Shown here piece by piece: positions 8,429-17,774 of a stretch of 64,000 nt of DNA; within the stretch, counting starts at the first letter, position 1, and each line of letters starts with the position of its first letter. The position numbers and the translations under genes are program-made. The stretch comes from Fibrella forsythiae (GTDB lineage: Bacteria > Bacteroidota > Bacteroidia > Cytophagales > Spirosomataceae): assembly GCF_017353175.1 (NCBI RefSeq), contig NZ_JAFMYW010000001.1, positions 930,001 through 994,000 on the forward strand, written 5' to 3'. The notes under the pieces were generated by a model that was not told the origin of the DNA, did not search any database, and was given only the letters and a program-made list of their open reading frames with translations.

Positions 8429-9172
8429 CTACATTGTTGGCTTCATCCCCACATACTTCAGGAACTCCTGACGGGTGGCTTCTTCGTCAAACTTGCCACT
8501 ATAGGCGGCAGTCAGCGTTGAACTGGCCGTGTCGTTCACGCCGCGGGTCGATACACAGAGGTGAGCCGCATCAATAATGACTGCGACATCTTCCGTTTGC
8601 AGCGCCCTTTTCAACTCGTCGGCAATCTGCATCGTCAGGCGCTCCTGAACCTGCGGACGCTTGGCAAAGTGCTGTACAATCCGGTTCAATTTCGATAAGC
8701 CGATCACTTTACCGCTTGAGATATAGGCCACGTGCGCTTTCCCGATGATGGGCACGAAATGGTGTTCGCAATACGATTGCACCGTGATGTCGCGCTCAAC
8801 CAGCATCTGGTTATACTGGTACTTGTTCTCAAACAGTGTAGTACTGGGTTTGTTAGCCGGGTTCAGGCCCTTAAACGTCTCATTGACATACATCTTGGCC
8901 ACCCGGCGCGGGGTACCTTTCAGGCTGTCGTCGGTCAGATCAAGGCCCAGAATGGTCATTATTTCGCGGAAATGTTCCTCAATCAGATCAATTTTTAAGT
9001 CGTCGTCCAGCGCGAACGCATCGTCACGCAGGGGCGTTTCGAGATTCGCACTGGCGTGGTTGTCGCCCATGTCGTCCACCAGTTCATCGGTCAGGCCATG
9101 ATTGTGCCCGTTTCCGTTCAGGTGAATGCCATTAGTTGACAGGGTATTCAACGAAGTTCCGTTCGGTTTCAT
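8429..9172 (-). CDS. folE: GTP cyclohydrolase I
   Basis: A protein of 247 residues that converts GTP to 7,8-dihydroneopterin triphosphate, the first step to folate and to 7-deazaguanines. Zinc ligands are seen in YCEHHFVP (Cys135, His138) and HLCVSTRGV (Cys about 206). GTPRRVAKMY and the C-terminal domain are intact. The first 60 residues are a low-complexity, Asn/Gly/Asp-rich extension not needed for the fold; the first 14 overlap the end of queD. A downstream Met (residue 35) is an alternative start that would remove the overlap. Next to queD, it probably feeds the carboxytetrahydropterin pathway. Confidence 0.93.
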   Translation of the reverse strand: MKPNGTSLNTLSTNGIHLNGNGHNHGLTDELVDDMGDNHASANLETPLRDDAFALDDDLKIDLIEEHFREIMTILGLDLTDDSLKGTPRRVAKMYVNETFKGLNPANKPSTTLFENKYQYNQMLVERDITVQSYCEHHFVPIIGKAHVAYISSGKVIGLSKLNRIVQHFAKRPQVQERLTMQIADELKRALQTEDVAVIIDAAHLCVSTRGVNDTASSTLTAAYSGKFDEEATRQEFLKYVGMKPTM

Positions 9173-9569
9173 AAAGACGAATTTTCAGATCGAGCGTTGG
9201 CTCAAGTTGGGTTCTGAGAATGTTGTAGATAGTGATGGCAATGTTCTCGGCCGATGGGTTCAGGTCCCGAAATTCGTCGGTGTCGAGGTTCAAATTTTTG
9301 TGATCGAACCGGTCAGTCACATGGATTTTGATCAGATCGCCGAGGTATTTCATGTCAATGACGTACCCCGTTTCGGGATCGATCGGTCCGTTAACCTGCA
9401 CAATCAAATCGTAATTGTGGCCGTGGAAATGCGGATTGTTACATTTTCCATAGACACGGGCATTCTTTTCATCCGACCAGTTTGGGTTATTTAGCCGGTG
9501 AGCTGCGTTGAAGTGTTCTTTGCGGAACACGGCTACGCGAGGGGTATCTGCCCCGTTGGGTTCCGTCAT
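9132..9569 (-). CDS. queD: 6-carboxytetrahydropterin synthase (QueD/PTPS family)
   Basis: A protein of 145 residues. It converts dihydroneopterin triphosphate into 6-carboxy- (or 6-pyruvoyl-) tetrahydropterin for queuosine or pterin cofactors. Zinc-binding His residues are in FNAAHRL and HFHGHNY; the catalytic Cys is in GKCNNPHFHGH (Cys43). The C-terminal ETERNFVEY carries the conserved Glu. It lies upstream of folE with a 41-base overlap, so substrate maker and user are co-expressed. Confidence 0.88.
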   Translation of the reverse strand: MTEPNGADTPRVAVFRKEHFNAAHRLNNPNWSDEKNARVYGKCNNPHFHGHNYDLIVQVNGPIDPETGYVIDMKYLGDLIKIHVTDRFDHKNLNLDTDEFRDLNPSAENIAITIYNILRTQLEPTLDLKIRLYETERNFVEYPVN

Positions 9570-10043
9570 GTGTAGTTCTGAATCAAATCAATGATCCAAC
9601 CTGTCGTTACAAAGTATGTGTACAACACAGGCAGACCTAAGTGCGTTGGTAATCAGCGAATTAACGCTACGCCCGGAGGAGTGCTATGGTTACTAAACTA
9701 ACCGTAGAGATCAACGTTTTGTTCAACCTTTAACCGAAAAGATTAAACAAAACAACTGGTCCTTTCCAGCTACTAAACGGAGACTTCACCACGTTTGTTC
9801 CCTACCGGGAGGAAGGTTCGTTCCAGCGGATCTGCCTGAACGTACCCGGAAAACATATAAATAAATTACCATATTAAACCATACACTTAGTTTCTGTCAA
9901 TTTTCAGCGGTTCAAGCCAGCGCTCACGTCAGAATCTTACGATTATTTCCTTACTTACTTTAGTTGTTCTGCGGTACGATTAGCCACCGCTATACTGTTC
10001 ATCCTAGTAATCTGGCTCCATCCTATTCTGGTCAGGTAGTACC
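9570..10043. other. Gap between queD and the PAS gene
   Basis: A 474-base gap between divergent genes. A GGAGGAG stretch at 9677-9683 ends just before the ATG at 9686, which opens a 15-codon frame; a strong Shine-Dalgarno is rare in Bacteroidota, so this may be chance. A small stem (9716-9723 with 9746-9753) follows. One copy of the dispersed ACGTACC motif is at 9840. The stretch 9850-9900 is AT-rich and probably holds promoters. Confidence 0.4.
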
Positions 10044-10586
10044 ATGCATCCATTTTTTCAAGAACCTTCCGGCCACTCTCAATCTGCTTTATTTCCACAA
10101 ACATGGCTGGTAACCGACCCTATTGCTTCTGTTATTAGCACAGCATCAACTGGTGTTGCTCTGCTGCAAGCCGTCCGTAACGATGCTGGTCAGATTACTG
10201 ACTTCACGTATCTGCTCGCCAATTCAATGCAGAAGGCATTAACAGGCCATCCGGAAGAAGATATACTGAGCCAACCGCTGACTGTGCTGGCACCAGACGT
10301 AGTACAGTCCGGTATGCTCGAACGGCTTATTCAGGTTGTTGACACAAAGCAGCCTTTGCAATACGTTGAGGAATACCAGCTGGATGGGCTTCGTGGCCGC
10401 TATAATCAGGTATACCTTCAGTCAGACGACGGCGTGCTGGTTCTGGCCCAGGATGTAACGCACAATCCGTTATCAGTCCGTGAACAGGCACAGCAAACGG
10501 CATTTCTGGCTGCCATTCAGACAAATAGCCCGGTTGCAACCATCCGGTCAATGCTCATTGACCTGATCAGCGGGCAAAGCTACTAG
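10044..10586 (+). CDS. PAS-domain protein, possibly truncated sensor
   Basis: A protein of 180 residues. One PAS domain spans about residues 30-145 (STGVALLQAVRNDAGQITDFTYLLAN at its start, VLVLAQDVT at its end). After it, FLAAIQTNSPVATI looks like the beginning of a second PAS domain, but the frame ends 15 residues later. Related Cytophagales kinases carry several PAS domains followed by a kinase core. The gene may therefore be the truncated head of such a kinase, or a stand-alone sensor for the kinase 143 bases downstream. No membrane segment is seen. Confidence 0.6.
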   Translation: MHPFFQEPSGHSQSALFPQTWLVTDPIASVISTASTGVALLQAVRNDAGQITDFTYLLANSMQKALTGHPEEDILSQPLTVLAPDVVQSGMLERLIQVVDTKQPLQYVEEYQLDGLRGRYNQVYLQSDDGVLVLAQDVTHNPLSVREQAQQTAFLAAIQTNSPVATIRSMLIDLISGQSY

Positions 10587-10728
10587 ATTCAGCAGATGGT
10601 CTCCCGTACACTAACTATCATATGGTATGTTGACCCCCATCATAGCCTGAGTGGTTCTGAACGTAGACCTTTGTTCACGTACAACTGTTACCCGGTTTAT
10701 GGAGGCAGGCTGATGATAAACGGCGCTA

Positions 10729-11640
10729 ATGAACGATACCAATACGGACCTTACGGGGAACACAAGCCACTCGGCCAGTTTGCTTCGTCAATTGGAACAG
10801 GCAAACAGCGAGTTGACCCGGAAGTTGGCCGATTGTACTACTGAGCTACAGCAACTTCGAGGGGCGCTTCGGGAATCAGAGCGCCAATCTGTTCAGGAAC
10901 GTCACAACGACGCCGAACGTACCCGGTTACTGGCCCGCGAACGGGAGCTACACGACCTGAAATCCAATTTCGTGACGCTGGCTTCGCATGAGTTCAGAAC
11001 GCCCATGATGACGATCATGTCATCGGCTTCACTGATCGGCAGCTACAATAGCCCGGCTGATGAAGACAAACGTGAACGGCATGTCCTGCGAATCAAATCA
11101 GCTATTAACAGCCTGACTCGCATTCTGAACGACTTCATGGCAATTAGTCAGATGGATCAGGCCATCATTAGCAGTCACCCTTATCAGTTCGATCTTATTG
11201 ACTTCTGCCGGGACGTGATCAACGATACGGTGGCTGTTGCCCGGACTGGTCAGCGGTTTTCGTATACCCATACCACGGGCCCCTCCCAGATCAGTATTGA
11301 TGGGCAACTGCTGAAAAATATCCTGCTCAATCTGCTGACCAACGCCAGCAAGTATTCCAGCGATGATATGGACATTCAGCTTACCAGCGCGGTACTTGAC
11401 AACCAGTTGATCATTGCCGTTCAGGATCACGGCATCGGCATCCCGGATGTCGACAAGGATAAGTTATTCACCAATTTCTTTCGGGCCCGAAACGCCATTC
11501 ATATTCAGGGCACAGGCCTTGGCCTTTACCTCGTTAAGCGGTACGTCGATCTGCTGGAAGGCAGTATACAATTTACCAGTCAACAGAATGAAGGCACCGT
11601 GTTCACAGTCCGTTTACCTTTATCGACCGAAGCGGTATGA
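10729..11640 (+). CDS. Soluble sensor histidine kinase
   Basis: A protein of 303 residues. A coiled-coil lead (about 15-75, rich in Glu, Arg and Gln) is followed by the HisKA domain with the phospho-acceptor His87 in LASHEFRTPMMT. The HATPase domain has an N box NLLTNASKYS, a G1 box VQDHGIGIPD and a G2 box GTGLGLYLVKRY. No membrane or sensor domain is present; input may come through the coiled coil or from the PAS protein upstream. Its stop overlaps the start of the response regulator by 4 bases (ATGA), so the two form a cognate pair. Confidence 0.9.
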   Translation: MNDTNTDLTGNTSHSASLLRQLEQANSELTRKLADCTTELQQLRGALRESERQSVQERHNDAERTRLLARERELHDLKSNFVTLASHEFRTPMMTIMSSASLIGSYNSPADEDKRERHVLRIKSAINSLTRILNDFMAISQMDQAIISSHPYQFDLIDFCRDVINDTVAVARTGQRFSYTHTTGPSQISIDGQLLKNILLNLLTNASKYSSDDMDIQLTSAVLDNQLIIAVQDHGIGIPDVDKDKLFTNFFRARNAIHIQGTGLGLYLVKRYVDLLEGSIQFTSQQNEGTVFTVRLPLSTEAV

Positions 11641-12707
11641 AAACGATTCTGGTCATTGAAGACAACCGGGAGGTACGCGAAAACATCGCCGAGATTCTTA
11701 CCCTTGCCCAGTATCGGGTTGTGCAGGCCGCTGATGGGAAACAGGGAGTTGAACTTGCCCGCACTGTGGTGCCAAACCTGATCCTCTGCGACATCATGAT
11801 GCCCGAGCTCGACGGCTACGGCGTTCTGCATATCATCAGTAAAGACCCTACTACGGCCACAATTCCGTTTATCTTTCTGACCGCCAAAGCCAACGTAACC
11901 GACTTCCGCTCGGGTATGGACCTGGGGGCTGATGATTACCTGACCAAGCCGTTCGATGATATAGCCCTGCTGAATGCGGTGGAGTTGCGTCTTCGCAAAG
12001 GCGAACAAACCAGGCTACAGCAACACGTCGACGGGCTGGCGATTTTATTGGGCTCCGTTAGAGAACCCACTAGCGAACAGCCCTCCACCGCCGACACGTA
12101 CCCATCTGTTCACTACAGGAAAAAGCAGGTGCTCTACGCTGAAGGTAATTTTCCGTCGGCTATTTATTTCATTCGAAAAGGGCAGGTGAAGCGGTTCCAG
12201 ACCTATGGCAGCGGCAATCAGTACATTACCGCCCTGGCGGGACCGGGCGATTTTGTGGGGTATCTGGCCCTGCTTCAACAGAAAGCGCATAACGAATCGG
12301 CCGAAATGCTGGACGATGCCGAACTGGTAGCCGTTCCCAAATCGGACTTTTTCAACCTGATCGATCATAATCCCGATGTGGCCAACTATTTCATCAGGCT
12401 GTTGGCCGATGACGTGGTTGAACGGGAAAAACGATTGATCAAGCTCGCTTACCAATCTGTCCGCCAACGGGTTGCCGAAGCTTTACTAATGGTTCAGCAC
12501 AAGCTCTACCCACTGGATGCTACCTTAACCAATGGCCGATTGCCGGCCATGAGTCTATCGCGCGAGACCTGGTCCGATCTGGTCGGGGCATCAACCGAAA
12601 CCGTTATCCGAACCCTGAGCGACCTGCGAACCGAAGGACTGATCGACCTATCGGGGGGGCAGATCACGCTGCTCAATATGGAGAAGCTGGCCCGACTCAG
12701 GCGTTGA
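11637..12707 (+). CDS. Response regulator with Crp-type sensor and HTH output
   Basis: A protein of 356 residues. The receiver domain (1-120) has Asp52 as phospho-acceptor in LCDIMMPELDG, Thr82, and Lys104 in LTKPF. A cyclic-nucleotide-binding-type beta barrel follows (about 145-255), then a Crp-type winged HTH (about 275-350, LSRETWSDLVGASTETVIRTLSDL). The barrel lacks the usual RGE-type phosphate-binding motif (it reads GDFVGYLALLQQ), so cAMP binding is doubtful. A phosphorylated Crp-like regulator links two-component signalling to Crp-type promoters. Confidence 0.88.
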   Translation: MKTILVIEDNREVRENIAEILTLAQYRVVQAADGKQGVELARTVVPNLILCDIMMPELDGYGVLHIISKDPTTATIPFIFLTAKANVTDFRSGMDLGADDYLTKPFDDIALLNAVELRLRKGEQTRLQQHVDGLAILLGSVREPTSEQPSTADTYPSVHYRKKQVLYAEGNFPSAIYFIRKGQVKRFQTYGSGNQYITALAGPGDFVGYLALLQQKAHNESAEMLDDAELVAVPKSDFFNLIDHNPDVANYFIRLLADDVVEREKRLIKLAYQSVRQRVAEALLMVQHKLYPLDATLTNGRLPAMSLSRETWSDLVGASTETVIRTLSDLRTEGLIDLSGGQITLLNMEKLARLRR

Positions 12708-12823
12708 GGCCTGCTTATCATCAGTATGCTCCATGATAACCATCACTTGCCTGTTTGATGGCTATCTGCGTTCATACCCGTTCCATCATAAGCCCGGCCT
12801 ACCCGATTTACCAACTTTGTACG

Positions 12824-13939
12824 ATGGTAAACACAATGAACAAGGGGGCAGTGAGTCTCAAATTTATCCCGCTTAATCGAACCGAATTTTTTGCCACCGT
12901 TCGTCGCCGCGTCGATCTGTATTTCAGTGAGCGACAACTATCGACCCACGCCAACGGAGCCATGTGGCTAAAGGCCGTTTTTTTTCTGGGCACCTACGCC
13001 GGGCTGTACGGTCTAATTTTATCGAACCAGTTTAGCGGATGGGCCACGCTCGGGCTCGCTACGTTGTTGGGCCTCTTTGCGGCCTTTATCGGCTTCAACG
13101 TGTCGCACGACGCACTGCATGACGCTTTTTCGGCCGAGAGTCGCGTCAATCGAATGCTTGGCCGTAGTTTCTGCCTGGTTGGTGCCAGTCCGTATATGTG
13201 GCGGATCATGCACAACGTGGTGCACCATACGTACACCAATATTCCGGGGCATGATGAAGATATTGACGTAGCGCCCGGCTTAATCCGCCTCGACACCAGT
13301 GAACCCTATAAACCCTGGCAGCGGTTTCAGCACCTCTACGCCTTCCCGCTCTATGGGTTGGCTTCGCTTTCGTGGGTGTTCCGTAAAGACTATATCAAAT
13401 TTTTTAAAAAGAAAATCGGGCAACACAACAACGCAAATCATCCCCGCCGGGAGTACGTCAATCTATTTCTCTACAAAGCGGCCTACTACGTGGCGTTTCT
13501 CGTGTTGCCTCTACTCGTTCTTGATTTTAGCTGGTGGCAGATCATACTCGGGTTTGTGGTGATGCACGTGGCAGAAGGCCTGATGATCGGTTTGATCTTT
13601 CAATTGGCACACGTAGTTGAAGGCACCTCTTTTCCAGTGCCCGGCCAGTTGGGGGCCATTGAGGAAGCATGGGCAGTGCATCAGATGCAGACGACGGCCA
13701 ATTTTGCGCCCAAAAGCAGGATCGCAACTTTTTTCTGCGGTGGCCTGAACCGGCAGATCGAACACCATTTGTTCCCTAAAATCTGCCATATCCATTACCC
13801 GGCCATCTCGGTCATCGTAAAACAGACGGCTCACGAGTTTAAGCTTCCCTATCTGGAGAACCCCACATTCTTCTCGGCGCTCGGTTCTCATTATCGCATG
13901 CTTAAAAAGATGGGCCAGGCAGAGCTCCAGTCTGTGTAG
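12824..13939 (+). CDS. Membrane fatty acid desaturase (linoleoyl-CoA/acyl-lipid type)
   Basis: About 371 residues from the ATG at 12824 (or 12836); earlier in-frame starts give no homologous sequence. Three His boxes bind the di-iron centre: SHDALHDAF, HNVVHHTYTN and NRQIEHHLFP. About four transmembrane segments surround them. The last box, QIEHH, is the type seen in linoleoyl-CoA and front-end desaturases. It introduces double bonds in membrane lipids. A methyltransferase of the cyclopropane synthase class lies 160 bases downstream and may act on the unsaturated product. Confidence 0.88.
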   Translation: MVNTMNKGAVSLKFIPLNRTEFFATVRRRVDLYFSERQLSTHANGAMWLKAVFFLGTYAGLYGLILSNQFSGWATLGLATLLGLFAAFIGFNVSHDALHDAFSAESRVNRMLGRSFCLVGASPYMWRIMHNVVHHTYTNIPGHDEDIDVAPGLIRLDTSEPYKPWQRFQHLYAFPLYGLASLSWVFRKDYIKFFKKKIGQHNNANHPRREYVNLFLYKAAYYVAFLVLPLLVLDFSWWQIILGFVVMHVAEGLMIGLIFQLAHVVEGTSFPVPGQLGAIEEAWAVHQMQTTANFAPKSRIATFFCGGLNRQIEHHLFPKICHIHYPAISVIVKQTAHEFKLPYLENPTFFSALGSHYRMLKKMGQAELQSV

Positions 13940-13986
13940 CAGTCAACGTACCTATTCCATGTAAATCATTGGCGGAACATCGTCAG

Positions 13987-14056
13987 GATTGCTTCGCGCT
14001 TATGGCCCTTCGCCCAGGCGTCTGTGACAGGCTCCGGACCTGGCACCAAAGCAATC
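13987..14056. repeat. Short inverted repeat with a GGCCCTTCG core
   Basis: GATTGCTT (13987-13994) pairs with AAGCAATC (14049-14056). The interior holds GGCCCTTCG and GACAGGCTC, resembling the loop of the repeat at 7465-7555. It lies between the desaturase and methyltransferase genes and looks like a decayed relative. Confidence 0.5.
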
Positions 14057-14101
14057 ATCCAGTCTACCAATTACCCAGTCAACGAAACAACCAATTTCCT
14101 C

Positions 14102-15004
14102 ATGGCCACTCAACAGGATCTGGATTTCACCTACTCCACTATTGACCGCATTTTTCGCCTGAGCGTTGGGGAAACCGGCGATTACAGCGGAGCCATGTAC
14201 AACGGCGACTTTTCACTTTCGCTGGAAGAAGCGCAGACGCAGAAACATGCGTTTATTGCTGATAGCCTTCGCATTGGTCCAGGTACGTCGGTGTTGGATA
14301 TGGGCTGCGGGTGGGGGCCGTTTTTGACGTACATCAAGGGCAAAGGTGCCATTGCCCGGGGCGTAACGCTATCAACGGGGCAGGCGCAGGCTTGTAAGCA
14401 GAATGGCCTGACGGTCGATGTGAAAGACTGCCGCACCATCTCTCCTGCCGACTTCGGCACGTTCGACGCGGTCAGCTGCATTGGTGGGCTGGAACATTTC
14501 TGCTCAATCGAACAATGGCAGGCTGGCCAGCAGGATGCTGTTTATGCCGATTTTTTTCAAAAGCTACATCAGCTTTTGCCCGTTGGCGGCCGCTTTTATA
14601 TGCAGACGATGGTCTTTGGCAACAACATGCCTCTTTTCGAATCAGTTAGTCTGGATGCCGACAAAGATTCGGATGCGTACTACCTGGCACTGATGATCGC
14701 TCAGTTTCCCGGTTCCTGGCTACCCTACGGGCCGGAACAAGTTATCCGGAATGCGGAACCACAATTTAAATTGATTTCCCAAAGCAGCGGCCGCCTCGAT
14801 TACATCGAAACGATCGGTCAATGGCGAAAACGGTTCAGACAGTTCAAGCTGGAGAAATACGCGCTTTACGCCTCGTTGCTCCCTCGTTTACTAACTAACC
14901 CGTCGTTCAGAGGGCTAATTGATGTGTTCCGCAAAAGCCCCAACCGCGTCTGTTTCGAGCGGGAAATTATGGATCACTACCGGCTGGTCTTCGAGAAAGT
15001 ATAA
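14102..15004 (+). CDS. Class I SAM-dependent methyltransferase, cyclopropane-fatty-acid synthase type
   Basis: 300 residues from the ATG at 14102 (MATQQDLDF); the frame is open further upstream, but that part is repeat-derived. The SAM-binding motif is VLDMGCGWGPFLTYIK (about 67-82). CIGGLEHFCS follows at the acidic-loop position and YADFFQKLHQLLPVGGRFYMQTM matches the CFA-synthase/mycolic methyltransferase pattern. It probably transfers a methyl or methylene group to lipid double bonds. Adjacency to the desaturase supports lipid modification; the substrate is unknown. Confidence 0.78.
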   Translation: MATQQDLDFTYSTIDRIFRLSVGETGDYSGAMYNGDFSLSLEEAQTQKHAFIADSLRIGPGTSVLDMGCGWGPFLTYIKGKGAIARGVTLSTGQAQACKQNGLTVDVKDCRTISPADFGTFDAVSCIGGLEHFCSIEQWQAGQQDAVYADFFQKLHQLLPVGGRFYMQTMVFGNNMPLFESVSLDADKDSDAYYLALMIAQFPGSWLPYGPEQVIRNAEPQFKLISQSSGRLDYIETIGQWRKRFRQFKLEKYALYASLLPRLLTNPSFRGLIDVFRKSPNRVCFEREIMDHYRLVFEKV

Positions 15005-15021
15005 GAAGTTGAGCGGTTCGA

Positions 15022-15702
15022 CTAACCGTGTAGTTCAATTACCTGACCATCCTGGCACCGCAGGGTGCGTCCCGGAAATTTGTGAATCAGGTCATAGTTG
15101 TGGGTCGCCATTAATATGGCGGTACCGGCATTGTTGATCTGCTTGAAAACCCCCATGATCTGGTCAGCTACGCCGGGGTCAAGGTTACCCGTGGGCTCAT
15201 CGGCGATCAGGATCAGTGGCTCATTGAGCATCGCGCGGGCAATAACGATTCGTTGCTGCTCGCCACCAGATAGTTGATGAGGCATCCGTTTCTGGTGTGT
15301 ACCCATGCCTACCTGCATCAGCACCTCCGATATGCGGTTGCTCATCTTTGCTTTGTCTGTCCAGCCCGTAGCGCGAAGTACGAACTTCAGGTTTTCCTCT
15401 ACATTCCGGTCGAAAAACAGCTGAAAGTCCTGGAAGACAATACCAACCTTACGGCGCAGAAATGGTACATCACCGGGTTTTAGTTTTTCCAGCGCAAAGC
15501 CTGCTACTTTTCCCCGACCCTGCTGAAGCCACAAATCGGCATACATCGTTTTGAGGAGCGATGATTTGCCGCTGCCCGTCCGGCCGATGAGGTAGACAAA
15601 CTCGCCTTTGAAGATATCAAACGAGACGTCGCCCAGCACGAGCTTTGTGTCCTGATAAATATCAGCCTCGTACAGCGAAAGAACGGGATCGGAGTTGAAC
15701 AT
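15022..15702 (-). CDS. ftsE: Cell-division ABC transporter ATPase FtsE
   Basis: A protein of 226 residues. Walker A is [11 protein letters not shown], the signature is [14 protein letters not shown], Walker B is [13 protein letters not shown] and the His switch is MATHNYDLI. Sequence and length match FtsE, which works with FtsX at the septum to activate peptidoglycan hydrolases. No ftsX gene is adjacent, unlike in many bacteria; Bacteroidota often separate the two. A long hairpin lies immediately upstream. Confidence 0.85.
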   Translation of the reverse strand: MFNSDPVLSLYEADIYQDTKLVLGDVSFDIFKGEFVYLIGRTGSGKSSLLKTMYADLWLQQGRGKVAGFALEKLKPGDVPFLRRKVGIVFQDFQLFFDRNVEENLKFVLRATGWTDKAKMSNRISEVLMQVGMGTHQKRMPHQLSGGEQQRIVIARAMLNEPLILIADEPTGNLDPGVADQIMGVFKQINNAGTAILMATHNYDLIHKFPGRTLRCQDGQVIELHG

Positions 15703-15713
15703 AGTAGAAGAGA

Positions 15714-15811
15714 GTTAAGAGTGTAGAGTTAAGAATTAAGGGTTGCTTTGCTCGCTACCTACGAAGTAAATAAGCGAAGCAACTCTTAATTCTTAACTCT
15801 ACACTCTTAAC
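15714..15811. repeat. Long inverted repeat, 35-bp arms with one mismatch
   Basis: Arms 15714-15748 and 15777-15811 pair with a single mismatch around a 28-base loop. It fills the gap between the transaldolase gene and ftsE, both on the minus strand, and ends 3 bases after the transaldolase stop. The arms are AT-rich and unlike the other repeats in sequence. Confidence 0.92.
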
Positions 15812-15814
15812 TTT

Positions 15815-16477
15815 TTATTTCGCCGTTCCCGCTTTTTTGTGGTCGGCGAGGAATTTGGCCAGGCCGATATCAGTCAACGGGTGGTTCAGGAGGGCGGTCA
15901 TCACGCTTAATGGACCGGTCATTACATCGGCTCCGATTTCAGCGCACTGAATCACGTGCATTGGGTGACGGATCGAAGCGGCCAGCACTTCCGTTGTGTA
16001 ACCGTAGTTCCGGTAGATCGTCACGATCTGCTCGATCAATTCAATGCCATCGGTTGAAATATCGTCGAGGCGACCAACAAATGGCGACACGTACGATGCA
16101 CCGGCTTTGGCGGCTAGCAGTGCTTGGCCGGCCGAGAAGATCAGCGTACAGTTGGTACGAATGCCTTTTTCCGAGAAGTATTTCAAGGCTTTTACACCAT
16201 CGCGGGTCATTGGAATCTTTACAACGATGTTCTCATCGAGTTCGGCCAGTTCCTCGCCTTCGCTTACCATTTCATCAAACGTAGTGCCGATTACTTCAGC
16301 GCTAACGTCGCCCTCTACAATTTCGCAGATCTGCTTGTAGTGGCGCATCACGTTGTCTTTACCGGTGATGCCTTCTTTGGCCATTAGCGAAGGGTTGGTG
16401 GTCACCCCATCCAGGATGCCCATGTCCTGTGCTTCACGAATGTCGGCGAGGTTGGCGGTATCAATGAAAAATTTCAT
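15815..16477 (-). CDS. Transaldolase / fructose-6-phosphate aldolase family
   Basis: A protein of 220 residues, the short form of transaldolase (FSA/TalC type). The Schiff-base Lys is Lys87 in [22 protein letters not shown] near the N-terminus and [10 protein letters not shown] near the C-terminus are family signatures. It acts in the non-oxidative pentose phosphate pathway or as an aldolase; sequence alone does not separate the two. A TAnnTTTG box lies 33 bases upstream. Confidence 0.92.
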   Translation of the reverse strand: MKFFIDTANLADIREAQDMGILDGVTTNPSLMAKEGITGKDNVMRHYKQICEIVEGDVSAEVIGTTFDEMVSEGEELAELDENIVVKIPMTRDGVKALKYFSEKGIRTNCTLIFSAGQALLAAKAGASYVSPFVGRLDDISTDGIELIEQIVTIYRNYGYTTEVLAASIRHPMHVIQCAEIGADVMTGPLSVMTALLNHPLTDIGLAKFLADHKKAGTAK

Positions 16478-16509
16478 GTGTGTAGTATATATAGAGTTAT
16501 ATCGTCCGG

Positions 16510-16517
16510 CAAAAATA
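16510..16517 (-). promoter_or_regulatory. -7 box (TATTTTTG) of the transaldolase gene
   Basis: Read on the minus strand, TATTTTTG matches TAnnTTTG and is 33 bases before the ATG at 16477. Confidence 0.55.
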
Positions 16518-16592
16518 AGTCAGTTTAGCAGTATCTAACTGCAGTATTCTGACAGATTACTTGGTTTATGCGACCTGGAAATGGGCCGTGTG

Positions 16593-17750
16593 TTAAGCAA
16601 TAATGTGCGTTCCGTTCTCGATCCGGCACGTATGAATCAGGGTTTGCTTCCCTGTTCGTTCAAGGTATTTTTTCTGAACAACCGCCTCAAAATCAGCCAG
16701 GGCTTCTTCGCGCACCAGATTGATCGTGCATCCGCCAAAACCACCGCCCATCATGCGTGACCCCAAAACGCCGGGATGAGCCCGGGCAATGTCTTCCAGC
16801 ACATCAAGTTCAGGGCAACTCACTTCATACCACTTGCTAAGCCCTTCGTGCGATTCGTACATCCGCTGCCCGAATGCGTCGATGTTGCCGGCTTCCAGGT
16901 CAGCTACGCCACTGAGCAGGCGTTGATTTTCGAGCACTACGTAGGCACACCGCTTGTATAGCAGCGGTTCCTGATCGCGTACGTGCTTGTTGAGCATATC
17001 CAGCGTTACGTCGCGCAGGGAACGTACCTGATCGCCATAAACCGCTCGGATAATGGCCACGCCTGCTTCGCATTCGGCCCGCCGCGTATTGTATTCCGAC
17101 GCCGCCAGTGAATGCTTCACCCGCGAGTCGCAGAGTACAATTCGGTAACCATCCATGGCCAGTGGAGCATATTCATAGTCGAGCGACCGGCAATCGAGTT
17201 TTATGACATGACCGTGTTTGCCCATCATCGACGCAAACTGATCCATGATGCCGCACTGCACGCCCACAAACTGATTCTCGGCGCGTTGCGACAGTAGGGC
17301 CATCGGCACCCGTTCCATACCCAGCCTGTAGAGGTGATTCAGGGCTACAGCTACCCCATTCTCCAGCGCTGCCGATGATGACAGGCCCGAGCCGATGGGG
17401 ATGGTACCGCCGAAAACAACGTTCAATCCGCCCGGAAGAGCGGTCTCTTTCTGCACCTGGTCAACAACACCCAGCAGGTAATTCGCCCAGCCCTTCGAAC
17501 TACGCTTGATAGCGGTCAGGCTGCCCTGAAAGGTGCTGTTCAGATCGGCAGAAACGAAATGCAGTTTTTGATCAGTGCGGGGCCCAACAGCCAGGAAAAT
17601 TGCCTTATCAATGGCAGCTGGCAGTACGAAGCCTTCGTTATAGTCGGTATGTTCTCCGATTAGATTAACGCGACCGGGCGATTGGATGAGCGTAGGCGTT
17701 TCGCCGAACGTACCTCTGAAGGTCGAGGTGAGGGTGTCGAGAACCTGCAT
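16593..17750 (-). CDS. galK: Galactokinase
   Basis: A protein of 385 residues that phosphorylates galactose at C1 (Leloir pathway). Signatures are GRVNLIGEHTDYNEGFVLP (substrate binding), PIGSGLSSSAALE (ATP loop) and GSRMMGGGFGGCTINLV (GHMP C-terminal motif). No other Leloir gene is adjacent. It begins only about 25 bases after the SRP RNA on the same strand, so read-through past the SRP terminator could contribute to expression. Confidence 0.95.
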   Translation of the reverse strand: MQVLDTLTSTFRGTFGETPTLIQSPGRVNLIGEHTDYNEGFVLPAAIDKAIFLAVGPRTDQKLHFVSADLNSTFQGSLTAIKRSSKGWANYLLGVVDQVQKETALPGGLNVVFGGTIPIGSGLSSSAALENGVAVALNHLYRLGMERVPMALLSQRAENQFVGVQCGIMDQFASMMGKHGHVIKLDCRSLDYEYAPLAMDGYRIVLCDSRVKHSLAASEYNTRRAECEAGVAIIRAVYGDQVRSLRDVTLDMLNKHVRDQEPLLYKRCAYVVLENQRLLSGVADLEAGNIDAFGQRMYESHEGLSKWYEVSCPELDVLEDIARAHPGVLGSRMMGGGFGGCTINLVREEALADFEAVVQKKYLERTGKQTLIHTCRIENGTHIIA

Positions 17751-17765
17751 GGTTGAGGAAAGGGC

Positions 17766-17774
17766 AAAAAAAAA
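17766..17774 (-). terminator. Terminator T-run of the SRP RNA
   Basis: Nine T on the minus strand directly follow the closing stem of the SRP RNA, which acts as the terminator hairpin. Confidence 0.75.

Noticed and set aside
9686-9733. 15-codon frame after a GGAGGAG stretch
   Set aside because: Too short to support without expression data, and strong Shine-Dalgarno signals are not typical of Bacteroidota.
10586-10729. PAS and kinase frames as one gene split by a frameshift
   Set aside because: The 143-base gap shows no PAS or coiled-coil coding in any frame, so a simple frameshift does not join them.
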